A stretch of DNA of 64,000 nt from CAWGMT01 sp963823675 (GTDB lineage: Bacteria > Planctomycetota > Planctomycetia > Isosphaerales > Isosphaeraceae). Numbering within the stretch: position 1 is the stretch's first letter; every line of letters begins with the position of its first letter. Below are positions 32,101-48,368 of the stretch, piece after piece. Location of the stretch: contig CAWGMT010000004.1 of NCBI GenBank assembly GCA_963823675.1, forward strand, positions 682,001 to 746,000, written 5' to 3'. The notes beneath the pieces are model-generated. The model had not been told where the DNA came from. It did no database searches and saw only the letters and a list, made by a program, of their open reading frames with translations. Position numbers and translations under genes: made by a program.

Positions 32101-34333
32101 GCCGTCGCCGATCAAGATACTCACGCCGCCGTCAATGTACTGGCCGGTGTACGGGTCGAGATCGCCCTCGTAGGCGACGGCCAGGTCGAGCGAGCCAGCG
32201 CCGGTGAAAGTTCCGGCCACCAGGGAATCGGGGGCATCTCCCACCTGGTACTGCTTGGCGGTCTCGAACGTACCGTCCCCGTTGCCCATGAGGATGGAGA
32301 CGTTATTGGAGCCGATATTGGCAGTGGCCAGGTCGTAGTGACCGTTTCCGCTCAGTTCCGCCGCCACCAGGGAGACGGGGTCGTTTCCCACCGGGTAGTA
32401 GGTGGGGGGCTGGAAGGTCCCGTCGCCGTTGCCCAGCAGGACGGCCACGAGAGAGCCGTTGGTCTGGCTGAAACCTGCCACGGCGAGGTCGAGGCGGCCG
32501 TCGCCGTTGAAATCTTCAGTCACGATGGCCGTCGGCGAAAAACCCGGGAGCGCGATCTGGGCCGCCGCCTGGAACGTTCCATCGCCATTGCCAAGCAGGA
32601 TGGAAACGTCATCTGAGCTGGTGTCGGCCGTGGCGAGATCGACGTAGCCGTCCCCGTTGAAATCTCCAGCCGCCACCGAGAGCGGCTGGTCGCCGACCGC
32701 CGTCGCGGGCGTTTGAAACGCACCGTCGCCGTTGCCCAGCAGGAATGACACCTGGTTGGTCGAGTTGTTGGCGACAGCCAGGTCGAGCCGGCCATCCTCG
32801 TTGAAATCGGCCGCCGCCACCGCCGTCAAACCGGCCCCCACCGTGACGTTCCTGGCGGCCTGGAACGTCCCGTTGCCATTGCCCAGGAGGACCGACACTT
32901 CGCCGGAGCCGACATTGGCGAGGGCCAGATCGAGCTTGCCGTCGGGGGTGAATTCGCCGGCGACCAGGGACTGGGGGGTTTCGCCCACCGGGATCGGCGG
33001 CGTCTCATCCTGAAACGTCCCATCGCCGTTGCCGATCAGGATCGAAAGATTGTCGGAGCCGGCGTTGGCGACGGCCAGGTCGAGAATGTCGTTGCCGGTG
33101 AAATCGCCCGCGACCAGGGAATAGGGCGTGGTTCCCACCGGGATCGATGGCGACTTTGCCTCGAAGCCGCCCTGGCCGTCGCCGATCAAGATGGTGACGC
33201 TGTTGGAGGCGCGGTCGGAGTTGGCGACGGCCAGGTCGAGAATGCCGTTGCCGGTGAAATACCCGGCGGCCAGCGACTGAGGTGCGGTATTGAATCCGAT
33301 ATCGTACTGGCCGGCTGGCTGGAGGAAGGTGCCGTCGCCGTTGCCGATCAGTATGCTCACGCCGCCCGGGCGATTGTAACGTGGCGTGTCGTCGCCCTTG
33401 TCGGCGACGGCGAGGTCGAGATGGCCGTCGCCGGTAAAGTCGCCGGCGACGAGCGCCGACGGGTTGACTCCCGCGGCATAGGGCACGGGCTTCTGAAACG
33501 TGCCGTCGCCATTGCCCAGGAGCACGTACACGCCGCCCGCGGCCGGCACGCCCCCGATCAAGTCGCCATACGCGACGGCCAGGTCGAGCTTGCCCGTGCC
33601 GGTGAAGTCGCCGGCGATCATGGCTGTGATCGCGTCGCCGCACGGCAGAGGGGGAAGGTCGAGGCTGGCCGAGGGCTGGGTCGCGAAGGTGCCGTCGCCC
33701 AGTCCCTTGTAAACACCATCCGGGGTTGCCAGGTCGGGAATGGAGTCGCCATCGAAGTCGCCGATTGCCATGGCGCCATAAGGGTTGCTCGAAGTGGTCG
33801 CCAATGGCTGATAGGGCGCCGTTGCCGGCGTCAGGGTGGTTGTCAGGGTGTAGGCTCCCGCTGTCCCGCTGCTCTCGACGTCGAGGGCATAGGTGCCGGG
33901 CGCGAGGTGCTCATCGATTGAATCGTCGGGGTTGGCCGGAGAGAGGCCGTCGCTTTGCACGAGCACCTGGCCCTGGGGATCAGAGAGCAACAAGCGGGTC
34001 GTGAGACCCAGAGGCTGCACGGTTGCGGTCAGCCGGGCGTCGGCGGCCGTGTCGATGTCAAAGACTCCGATGGCCAGGCCGCGGACCGTGACGTCCGGGC
34101 CGGAGATCGCCAGCGCGGCGTTGCCGGATGGGCTTCCGCCCAGTTGGATCAAAGGCGTGCCGCTGTAGCCGGGCTGCGAGAAGCCGTCGATCAACACCGA
34201 GCTCGTGATCGAGGGCAAGGGCGAAACGGGCGCGATTCTCCGCGCCCCTTGCCCGGGGATGTCGAAGTCGATCGTGCTTTCGCCGGCGGCTGCGTCGGAG
34301 TCGAGGATCGCCTGCCGGAGCGAGCCGGGGCCG

Positions 34334-38134
<3,801 letters not shown>

Positions 38135-38192
38135 GGCGCCCCCGCCACTCAAAACTCCGGATTCATCGACAACGTTTTCCCACTGCCGATCG

Positions 38193-41100
38193 TCAGCGCC
38201 TGGGCGGGCGGACGACTTTGAGGATGCCGGACTTGAAGGTGATCTTGTAATTGGCGGCGGTCAGCGTACCCAGGGTAATGGAGTACTGGCTGCCGGCACG
38301 GGACCTAAACGTCGCGGTCGTTTTCAATGTACCCGAAAGCGCCGAGCTGGCCGTTTCTTTTCCGACCAGTCCGCTCGTGGCGTAGGTGAGCTTGGGGACC
38401 GGCCCGCCAGCGTACATGGTCAGATTGTTGGCGGTCACGGTGAGCGGCCTCTTCGTGATACTGGCCGAGAGCCCGCTCTGCTCGCTGGCCGCCAGCACGT
38501 AGTCGCTCGCCTGGGCGCCGCTCAGCGTGTTGCCGCTCACCTTCACGCTGATGCCGCTGGCCGCGTTCTTGCTGGTAAAGGCCCCGACCGCCGTCCCGCC
38601 CAGCGTCACGGCATCGCCCGCATACGGCTTGCCGTCGCTCATTGACCCGCTGCCCGCCGGCTCCGCGCTCAGGAGCGCCGCCGTGCCCGTGAGCGTCGCC
38701 GCGGCCGTCGCGTCATACACCTTGTTGGCGACGCTCAGGCCCGAGACAAACAGCGTCTTGGGCATGATATTGGCCGAGAGCCCGCTCTGCTCGTTGGCCA
38801 ACAGCACGTAGTCGCTCGCCTGGGCGCCACTGAGGGTGTTGCCGCTGACGGTCACAGTGATGCCGCTGGCGGCGTCCTTGCTGGCGAAGGTGCCGGCCGC
38901 CGTTCCGCCCAGCGTCACGGCATCGCCCGTGTACGGCTCGCCGTCGGCCGCCGACCCGCTGCCGGGCGGCTCCGCAGTCAGGAGCGACGCCGTGCCCGTG
39001 AAGGTCGCCGCGGTCGTCGCGTCATACACCTTGTTGCTGGCGCTCAGGCCCGAGACAAACAGCGTCTTGGCGGTGATATTGGCTGTCAGCCCGCTCTGCT
39101 CGTTGGCCGCCAGCACGTAGTCGCCCGCCTGGGCGCCGCCGAGGGTGTTGCCGCTGACCGTCACACTGATGCCGCTGGCCGCGTCCTTGCTGGCGAAGGT
39201 GCCCACCGCGGTCCCGCCCAGCGTCACGATGTCGCCCGCATACGGTGTTCCGTCGGTGGCCGACCCGCTGCCTGCCGGCTCCGCGAAGAAGAGGGCTGCC
39301 GCGCCTGTGAGAACGGCGTTGGTCGTCCCGTCATACACCTTGTTGGTGGCGCCCAGGCCCGAGACAAAGAGCGTCTTGGCCATGATATTGGCCGAGAGCC
39401 CGCTTTGCTCGCTGGCGGCCAGCACGTAGTCGCTCGCCTGGGCACCACTCAGCGTGTTGCCGCTGACCGTCACACTGATGCCGCTGGCCGCGTCCTTGCT
39501 GGTAAAGGCCCCGACCGCCGTCCCGCCCAGCGTCACGGCATCGCCCGCGTACGGCTTGCCGTCGGTCATTGACCCGCTGCCCGCCGGCTCGGCACTCAAG
39601 AGCGCGGCCGCGCCCGTGAGCGTCGCCGCGGTCGTCGTGTCATACACCTTGTTGCTCGCGCTCAAGCCCGAGACAAACAGCGTCTTGGCTGTGATACTGG
39701 CCGTCAGCCCGCTCTGCTCGTTGGCTGCCAGCACATAGTCGCTCGCCTGGGCGCCGCCGAGCGTGTTGCCGCTGACCGTCACACTGATGCCGTTGGCCGC
39801 GTTCTTGCTGGCAAAGGCGCCCACTGCCGTTCCGCCGAGCGTCACGGCATCGTCCGTATACGGCTTGCCGTCGGCCGCCGACCCGCTGCCCACCGGCTCC
39901 GCGGTCAAGAGCGCCGCCGCGCCCGTGAAGGTCGCCGTCGTCGTCGCGTCATACACCTTGTTGCTGGCGATCAGGCCCGAGACAAACAGCGTCTTGGCGG
40001 TGATATTGGCTGAGAGCCCGCTCTGCTCGCTGGGCGCCAGCACGTAGTCGCTCGCCTGCGCACCCGTCAGCGTGTTGCCGCTGACCGTCACGCTGATGCC
40101 GCTGGCCGCGTCCTTGCTGGCGAAGGTGCCCACCGCCGTGCCGCCCAGCGTCACGCCGTCGCCTGTGTACGGCTTGCCATCGGTCGCCGACCCGCTCCCC
40201 GCCGGCTCCGCGCTCAAGAGCGCCGCCGCGCCCGTGAGCGTTGCCGTGGTCGTGGCGTTATACACCTTGTTGCCGGCGCTCAAGCCCGAGACAAACAGCG
40301 TCTTGGCGGTGATATTGGCCGAGAGCCCGCTCTGCTCGTTGGCCAGGAGCACGTAGTTGCCCGCCTGGGCGCCGCCGAGCGTGTTGCCGCTGACCGTCAC
40401 ACTGATGCCATTGGCCGCGTCCTTGCTGGCAAAGGCGCCCACCGCGGTCCCGCCCAGCGTCACGGCATCGCCCGTGTACGGCTTGCCGTCAGTCGCCGAC
40501 CCGCTGCCCGCCGACTCGGCGCTCGAGAGCGCCGCCGCGCCCGTGAGCGTCGCCGCGGTGGTCGCGTTATACACCTTGTTGCCGGCGCTGTAGCCCGAGA
40601 CAAACAGCGTCTTGGCCGTGATACTGGCCGTCAGCCCGCTCTGCTCGTTGGCCGCCAGCACGTAGTCGCCAGCCTGGGCGCCGGCGAGCGTGTTGCCGCT
40701 GACCGTCACACTGATGCCATTGGCCGCGTTCTTGCTGGCAAAGGCGCCCACTGCCGTGCCGCCGAGCGTCACGGCATCGCCCGTGTACGGCTTGCCGTCG
40801 GTCGCCGACCCGCTGCCCGCCGGCTCCGCGCTCAAGAGGGCCGCCGTTCCCGTGAGCGTGGCCGCGGTCGCCGCGTTATATACCTTGTTGCTGGCGCTCA
40901 AGCCCGAGACAAACAGCGTCTTCGGCGTGACCGTCACGCTCACGGCCTGCGACGACGTGCTGGGAGCAAAGATACTCGATCCACCAGGCGCATACTCGGC
41001 ATAGATCTGATGCGGCGAGGACGCGACCGCAAGAGCGGCGGTGTCGAATGTCGCCTGGCCCTGGGTGCTCAGCGTCGCGCTGCCGAGCAGCTTGCCGCCG

Positions 41101-42542
41101 CTTGCCGGGTTGCCATCGTAGAAGTCAACAGGGCCCGAAGGGGCCCCTGAGCCAATGCCGCTTTGCGCGACGGTCGCTTCGAGCGCCACCTGCTGGCCAT
41201 ACACCGAAGAGACGGAGCTTGACGAGCTGGCCGAAATTGTTGTGGTCGTCGCCGATTGCTGGGCGTTGACGGTGAGTTCGGGGTTGCCCTGCGAATCCTG
41301 GCCCGCAGCGACGTCAAAGGGGACGTTGTCGGTCGTGGATTGTCCGTCGGTCGTGGTGGAGACGCTGGCGAACTGCCCCGTGATCGTCCCCTGCTGGGCA
41401 TCAATGATCGGAAAAATATCGTTCTTGACCGGGGCGTAACCGGAGCCGACCGTGACATCGACCGTCGTGTCTGCCCCGATTTGAACCCCGGTATCCGCAT
41501 TGTCGGGATCCGGTAGATCATCGAGATCCGTGGACGTTCCGGACGCCGGTGGTCCGTCGAGCTCGACGGCCAATGCCGAACCGGCGTCGAACTCGGCTTG
41601 ACCTGTGATGTTGAAGTGCCCGAGGCCGCCGAACGTCGCATTCGGTCCGACATAGAGGGCAGGCGCCTCGACTTGGAAGTCGCTGACTAAGTCGTTGAGG
41701 GTGGCCCCGTCGGTCATGAGCAAAGTACCCGACTCGACATCCACCTCGAAGTAAATGCCTTCGGTGGGATAAACCTGCCCGATGGTCTGAGTGCCGGTCC
41801 CATTCATCTGGATCGTCCCGCCATACCCCTCGATCTGTCCACTGAAATCGTACTCAGCCGCACCCGCCGCGACGATCGATAGAACCGCCCGACCTCCGTC
41901 CAGATTAACCGTTCCGTCTCCGGTCAAACCGAGGATTGTCGCCTGATGTCCGGCGGCGAGCTCCAGAATCCCGCCGGTCTCCACATCCATCACCGTATCG
42001 CTCAATTCCGTGGTCTGAGGCAGGTAAAACGTTCCCGCGCCGACCGTGTAAAACGCGAGGTTGAGATCCGGTGCGCCCTGCTCCTGGAGCTCCACCTCGC
42101 CGCCGCCGTACTCGACGACGCTTCCCGATTCGTCCAACGAGAGGTTGGAAGCAAGCGTCAGGACGTCCCCCGTACTGACGGTGATAATGGCGTCGTTATC
42201 GAGCGTCAGTCCCTGGCTGCTGTCGGAGACGGGCGCGAAGGTGTACGAGCCATTGAGCGTGATCGAGCTCACGTCCGCGCTGTCGATATCGACGGTACCG
42301 CCTGCCGAACCATCAAAGACGACCGCGGCGCCGGCGGGAGGAATCACGTCTTGGTCCCAGTTGTCTGCTTGGTTCCAGTTCGATCCATGAGCGCCGCTCC
42401 ATGTATATTGAATCGCGGTCGGCGCAATGCGCCGTTCGAGCGCTTCCAAAGACGGGCGGCCCCTGCGTCGCTCTGGCGCGGCAGCCCGCGGATGACCCAG
42501 CCGCCGACAAATCGAGAAGATGATGTGCGAGTACGGCTTCAT
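38193..42542 (-). CDS. LEPR-XLL surface protein with eight YDG repeats and an MBG domain
   Basis: A protein of 1449 residues, start MKPYSHIIFSICRRLGHPR at 42542 with AAGGA about 10 bases upstream. The N-terminus carries LEALERRIAPTA (LEPR-XLL-like). Residues about 50-430 are beta-helix/autotransporter-like (WNQADNWDQDVIPPAG, LTLDNDAIITVSTGD). An Ig-like domain follows (SVYGQQVALEATVAQSG…GPVDFYDGN), then eight 103-residue YDG repeats (KTLFVSGLSASNKVYDATT…GGTAVGAFASKDAASGISV) and a C-terminal MBG-type domain (RPLTVTANNLTMYAG…YKITFKSGILKV). YDG/MBG repeats are known from large bacterial adhesins. The frame is intact throughout 4.3 kb. Confidence 0.9.
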   Translation of the reverse strand: MKPYSHIIFSICRRLGHPRAAAPERRRGRPSLEALERRIAPTAIQYTWSGAHGSNWNQADNWDQDVIPPAGAAVVFDGSAGGTVDIDSADVSSITLNGSYTFAPVSDSSQGLTLDNDAIITVSTGDVLTLASNLSLDESGSVVEYGGGEVELQEQGAPDLNLAFYTVGAGTFYLPQTTELSDTVMDVETGGILELAAGHQATILGLTGDGTVNLDGGRAVLSIVAAGAAEYDFSGQIEGYGGTIQMNGTGTQTIGQVYPTEGIYFEVDVESGTLLMTDGATLNDLVSDFQVEAPALYVGPNATFGGLGHFNITGQAEFDAGSALAVELDGPPASGTSTDLDDLPDPDNADTGVQIGADTTVDVTVGSGYAPVKNDIFPIIDAQQGTITGQFASVSTTTDGQSTTDNVPFDVAAGQDSQGNPELTVNAQQSATTTTISASSSSSVSSVYGQQVALEATVAQSGIGSGAPSGPVDFYDGNPASGGKLLGSATLSTQGQATFDTAALAVASSPHQIYAEYAPGGSSIFAPSTSSQAVSVTVTPKTLFVSGLSASNKVYNAATAATLTGTAALLSAEPAGSGSATDGKPYTGDAVTLGGTAVGAFASKNAANGISVTVSGNTLAGAQAGDYVLAANEQSGLTASITAKTLFVSGYSAGNKVYNATTAATLTGAAALSSAESAGSGSATDGKPYTGDAVTLGGTAVGAFASKDAANGISVTVSGNTLGGAQAGNYVLLANEQSGLSANITAKTLFVSGLSAGNKVYNATTTATLTGAAALLSAEPAGSGSATDGKPYTGDGVTLGGTAVGTFASKDAASGISVTVSGNTLTGAQASDYVLAPSEQSGLSANITAKTLFVSGLIASNKVYDATTTATFTGAAALLTAEPVGSGSAADGKPYTDDAVTLGGTAVGAFASKNAANGISVTVSGNTLGGAQASDYVLAANEQSGLTASITAKTLFVSGLSASNKVYDTTTAATLTGAAALLSAEPAGSGSMTDGKPYAGDAVTLGGTAVGAFTSKDAASGISVTVSGNTLSGAQASDYVLAASEQSGLSANIMAKTLFVSGLGATNKVYDGTTNAVLTGAAALFFAEPAGSGSATDGTPYAGDIVTLGGTAVGTFASKDAASGISVTVSGNTLGGAQAGDYVLAANEQSGLTANITAKTLFVSGLSASNKVYDATTAATFTGTASLLTAEPPGSGSAADGEPYTGDAVTLGGTAAGTFASKDAASGITVTVSGNTLSGAQASDYVLLANEQSGLSANIMPKTLFVSGLSVANKVYDATAAATLTGTAALLSAEPAGSGSMSDGKPYAGDAVTLGGTAVGAFTSKNAASGISVKVSGNTLSGAQASDYVLAASEQSGLSASITKRPLTVTANNLTMYAGGPVPKLTYATSGLVGKETASSALSGTLKTTATFRSRAGSQYSITLGTLTAANYKITFKSGILKVVRPPRR
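38460..40930 (-). repeat. Eight tandem 309-bp YDG-coding repeats
   Basis: The KTLFVSG codons recur every 309 bases, eight times. The repeats are close to identical at the DNA level, differing in a handful of positions such as KVYNATT/KVYDATT, so recent tandem amplification or concerted evolution is likely. Confidence 0.9.
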
Positions 42543-42868
42543 CGTCGCGATGTCCTTTCCAGAGCGGTCGATCAGAGACGTGTCCAGCAATTCCCATCGC
42601 GTCGCGCCCGCGAGCGCAGGTGCGACCGAACACCGACGTTGCTTGCAGCAGTGCAAGAGACAGAACCACACCCAGGCGCGCGCATGAATATATCGCTCAA
42701 ACGAAGCGATGTCACGCAAAAAGTCTTACGTCGATTATTTTCCCGGCACACGTCTGATCCATTTCGGTTTCTCTGGGTTAGAAAAACGCAGAAATGCGCA
42801 GCGTGCCGGGATCGATCGCGGACCAAGCGTACCGACGCGTAGCGCGGCTGCGTCGGGCCGTTTCCAGC
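42543..42868. other. Spacer upstream of the YDG protein gene
   Basis: About 325 bases between the YDG gene start and the end of the glycosidase gene; both genes are on the minus strand. It must hold the YDG promoter. A moderately AT-rich stretch lies at 42700-42790. No gene or clear hairpin is seen. Confidence 0.4.
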
Positions 42869-45563
<2,695 letters not shown>

Positions 45564-45573
45564 GGCTCACCAC

Positions 45574-47041
45574 CTAGGGGAGCTGGCTGGGATCGAAACG
45601 GCTAGGGCTGTCAAAACCGGGCTGGAGCTTCAGCTTCTCGAGCAAGCCGTCGATTTCGCGACGCCAGGCTTGAAGCTCGCTGGCGCGATCGGGGGCAAGG
45701 ACCGAGAGCGCCTGACGCAACGGGACCAGCGCCAGGTACCGCCCGACGGCTTCGTCCCAGCTCGAGACGAGGCCCCAGGCCGCGGGCCGGTTGACAATGC
45801 CCAGGAGCGTCTCCACCTCGCGGGCGTCGAACGGCCTGGATGCGAGCACCTCCACGCATTGGCTCAGCGACCTGGCGGTCTCGCCGCAACGGTTCGTGAC
45901 GAGGTCCCGCTCGGGCATCGGCTTGTCCATCAGGGCGGCGAGCTTGTCGACGGATTCGGCAAAGCGGCCGGCGGCGGGATCGGCGATAAACCGCTGCGCG
46001 AGCTCGCGGCTCATGGGAATCGCCCACGAGCCCCAGGCCGGCGCGCCGCGAGCCGGCCCGGCGGGCCGCTGCCGGCGCCATTTTTCGTCGCGCAAATCGT
46101 GATGACACGAAAAACAGCCGTATTCGCTCAACTCGGGCCAGGACGAGTTTCCCGGCCGGGCGCGGGATTCGAGGAGCACAAGCGACGCCTGCGCCGTCAC
46201 CAACTGGCCGATCGCCCACGCCCTTGCGGGAAAGCTCGCCGCCCGCCCGGATGGCGCGGCCGGATCGCCATTTTCGCCCTTCTCAATCCAGTGGGGCGGC
46301 ATGTTGTCGAGATACGCGGATAATTCGAAGTTGAGACGAGGATGACCGGCGGCGATCAGGTCGTGATTGACGTCGCGGGCAAGCAGGCCGCCGGCGGACG
46401 AGTCCCCCACATGGCAGCCGGCGCAGACTCGAGCGCGCACGGCCAGGCTCTTGGTGTCGGTGAGACCGAACGCCTCCTTCTGGCTCGGGCTCTGGATCTG
46501 CCGCCAGTCCTGCGTCGTGTGGGGCCCGAGCCACCGCGCCGATGCGCCATGGCACGATTCGCAGCCCACGCCGTCCTGGTTCATCCAGGCCGTCGCTTTC
46601 AGGGCGCCCTGGCTGCGCGGGGTGGTATGGCAGGCCAGGCAGCGCTGGTCCTCGCTGGCCCGCGTATATTCAGTCCGGTTGCCCGCGGGGTTACGCGGGT
46701 TGCCCGCGGAGTTACGCGGGTTGCCCGCGAGGTTACGCGGGTTGCCCGCGAGGTTACGCACGATCCGGTCCGACCGATCCGAGAACAACGTCTGGTAGGC
46801 TCGAGAATGCCGGTCGTTCGAGATCCAGGTTGTGTGCTCGTTGCCGAGGACTCGCCAGCCGGTGCGGAGCGACGCTGCCGTGGCAGGCGACCGCGGAACA
46901 TGATCCGGAACCTCGGAATTCCGCGACGGCCCTGGCAGGCTCGGGCGAGTGCACGGCTCGTTGCGCCTGCGGATCGGCCTTGCAGATGACCGCAACCAGG
47001 CAGCCAACCAGAAACAGCGGACTCGATCGGGCAAATCTCAT
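45574..47041 (-). CDS. Pentaheme cytochrome c (c554-like), one frameshift
   Basis: An exported cytochrome of about 488 residues starting MRFARSSPLFLVGCLVAVIC (signal peptide). Five heme sites are visible: CSAVACH (CX4CH), then CLACH, CESCH, CAGCH and CFSCH. The first heme site lies before a frame change near 46865; the second frame continues RTGWRVLGNEHTTW, as in related proteins. The spacing and sequence (GVGCESCHGASARWLGPH) resemble the cytochrome c554/multiheme group. The C-terminal 200 residues are helical and lack hemes. Between hemes 1 and 2 lies a seven-residue repeat. It is followed after 10 bases by the glycosidase and lies divergent from the cytochrome b-like operon. Probable role: periplasmic electron transfer. 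Confidence 0.83.
46677..46760 (-). repeat. Four 21-bp tandem repeats in the cytochrome gene
   Basis: The unit (about GGTTGCCCGCGAGGTTACGC) recurs four times and encodes a run of AGNPRNL/AGNPRNS/AGNPRNP heptapeptides. It is strictly in frame (21 = 7 codons) and its DNA contains the palindrome CGCGGGTTGCCCGCG. Confidence 0.85.
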
Positions 47042-47367
47042 GGCGAGTCCCACAAAACCGGCGACATGCAGGGTCGGGCCAGGACCAGCCTGCCCCCCCG
47101 AGCCTCATTCGACCGGGCCGGCACAGCCGAAACGAATGACGGGGCCGGCAACTTGCTGTAATATATCACCTCAGAACTACTCGGGTTAGAGAGGGCCGGC
47201 ATTCGATTCGATTGTTGGCTCGGCCGAGCGAAGGTTTCGAATAACGAGAACGCTCGGTTCCGGCGTAAAGCGCTGCGCAACAATCATTGTCGCCTTTCGC
47301 GGAGCGAAAGACGACTCTTCCGGTAACTTTTCTCTGCCCAGATCCTGACTTGACGGCGGCCATACGG
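47042..47367. promoter_or_regulatory. Divergent promoter region of the two cytochrome operons
   Basis: About 325 bases between divergent genes. It contains an AT-rich segment (TAATATATCACC, near 47159) and a hairpin with CTTTCGC arms (47289-47315). No clear -35/-10 pair can be chosen by eye. Confidence 0.4.
47289..47315. repeat. Small dispersed hairpin (CTTTCGC-GGA-GCGAAAG)
   Basis: A perfect 7-bp stem with a 3-base loop, extended by GTCG/CGAC on the outside. The same hairpin with loop TCC occurs at 57702-57728 in another intergenic region. Confidence 0.6.
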
Positions 47368-48366
47368 ATGCTCATTTTCGACCGGGAAAGCTGGAAGAAT
47401 CATCGGTCTTGGTGTGCCGGCATGGTGATCGCGACCTTCTTGGCGCTGGCGTGGTACATTGCTTACGGGCTGTGGTGGGGTCCGTGGAACTGGCCGGGCG
47501 GAGCCAGTCCGCCAGGGTTCACCTTCGGGCTGCTCGGTGGTGCGATTATCCTTTTCGAGATGCTGCTCTGGCCTCGGAAGTCGTTGTGGCGCGGCTGGCG
47601 GCTCTTGCCCACCAAGACCTGGATGATCGCCCATCTGTGGCTCGGCCTCCTGGCATTGCCGCTGCTCTTCTTGCACGGCAGCTTTCATTTTCACCCTGGC
47701 GCATCGACGCTCGCCGCGGTTCTGATGTGGCTCCTGGCGGCCGTCGTCGGCAGCGGCGTGCTCGGGCTGGTCGTCCAGAACATCGTGCCTTCGCTCATGC
47801 TCGAAAGAATTCCCGCCGAGACGATCTATTCACAGATCGAGCACGTTCTCGATCAGTTTCGAGCCGACGCCCAGCGGCTTGTCGAGCTGACCTGCGGCCG
47901 ATCGGAGCAAACCCAGCAGGGCGATGGCCGGGCGGCGCCTGGCGAAATCGGCGGCGACTCGCCATCCTTCGTGTCGGTGGGAACCGTGCGGCAGGTCGGC
48001 CGCGTCCAGGGCAAGGTTGTGCAGGTTGGGCTCGAGGCGGGCTGGGTACCGGAGTCGGAACCCCTGCTCGCGTTCTACCAGGAGCAGCTCGAGCCGTACT
48101 TACGGGCAAAATCGGGCAGGCGGCTCCCGCTCGGCTCGCCCCAGCACGCCGAGTCGCTTTTCGCAGCCCTGCGCAAGCGCTCAAGCGCCGATGCCTATCC
48201 GGTGGTAGACCGTCTGGCCGATCTGTGCGAGCAGCGCAGACAGTTTGACCTCCAGTCGCGGCTGCACTTCTGGCTGCATTCGTGGCTGGTTGCCCACGTT
48301 GCGCTCTCGGTCGGGCTGACGGTTCTCATGGTCGTGCACGCGGTACTGGCTCTCAAGTATCTTTAA
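47368..48366 (+). CDS. Cytochrome b-like membrane protein
   Basis: A protein of 332 residues; ATG 47368 (MLIFDRESWKNHRSWCAG) is chosen as it fits the first membrane helix. Four membrane segments are visible: about residues 18-36, 50-66, 84-104 (MIAHLWLGLLALPLLFLHG) and 110-135, plus a last pair at 300-332 (LHFWLHSWLVAHVALSVGLTVLMVVHAVLAL). Histidines in IAHLWLG, LFLHGSFHFHPG, LHSWLVAH and VVHAV are suitable b-heme ligands. The loop between helices 4 and 5 is long and cytoplasmic-like. It is followed after 2 bases by a decaheme cytochrome, so it probably passes electrons between the quinone pool and periplasmic hemes. Confidence 0.75.
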   Translation: MLIFDRESWKNHRSWCAGMVIATFLALAWYIAYGLWWGPWNWPGGASPPGFTFGLLGGAIILFEMLLWPRKSLWRGWRLLPTKTWMIAHLWLGLLALPLLFLHGSFHFHPGASTLAAVLMWLLAAVVGSGVLGLVVQNIVPSLMLERIPAETIYSQIEHVLDQFRADAQRLVELTCGRSEQTQQGDGRAAPGEIGGDSPSFVSVGTVRQVGRVQGKVVQVGLEAGWVPESEPLLAFYQEQLEPYLRAKSGRRLPLGSPQHAESLFAALRKRSSADAYPVVDRLADLCEQRRQFDLQSRLHFWLHSWLVAHVALSVGLTVLMVVHAVLALKYL

Positions 48367-48368
48367 GT

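Noticed and set aside
30973..32616. Plus-strand open frame of about 547 codons inside the FG-GAP gene
   Set aside because: Antisense to the regular FG-GAP repeats and built of the complement of those repeats; no independent signal.
38460..40930. Regular repeats as a possible CRISPR array
   Set aside because: The 309-bp units are fully coding YDG domains without spacers, and no cas genes are near. The 126-bp units at 8407-9590 are likewise TPR codons.
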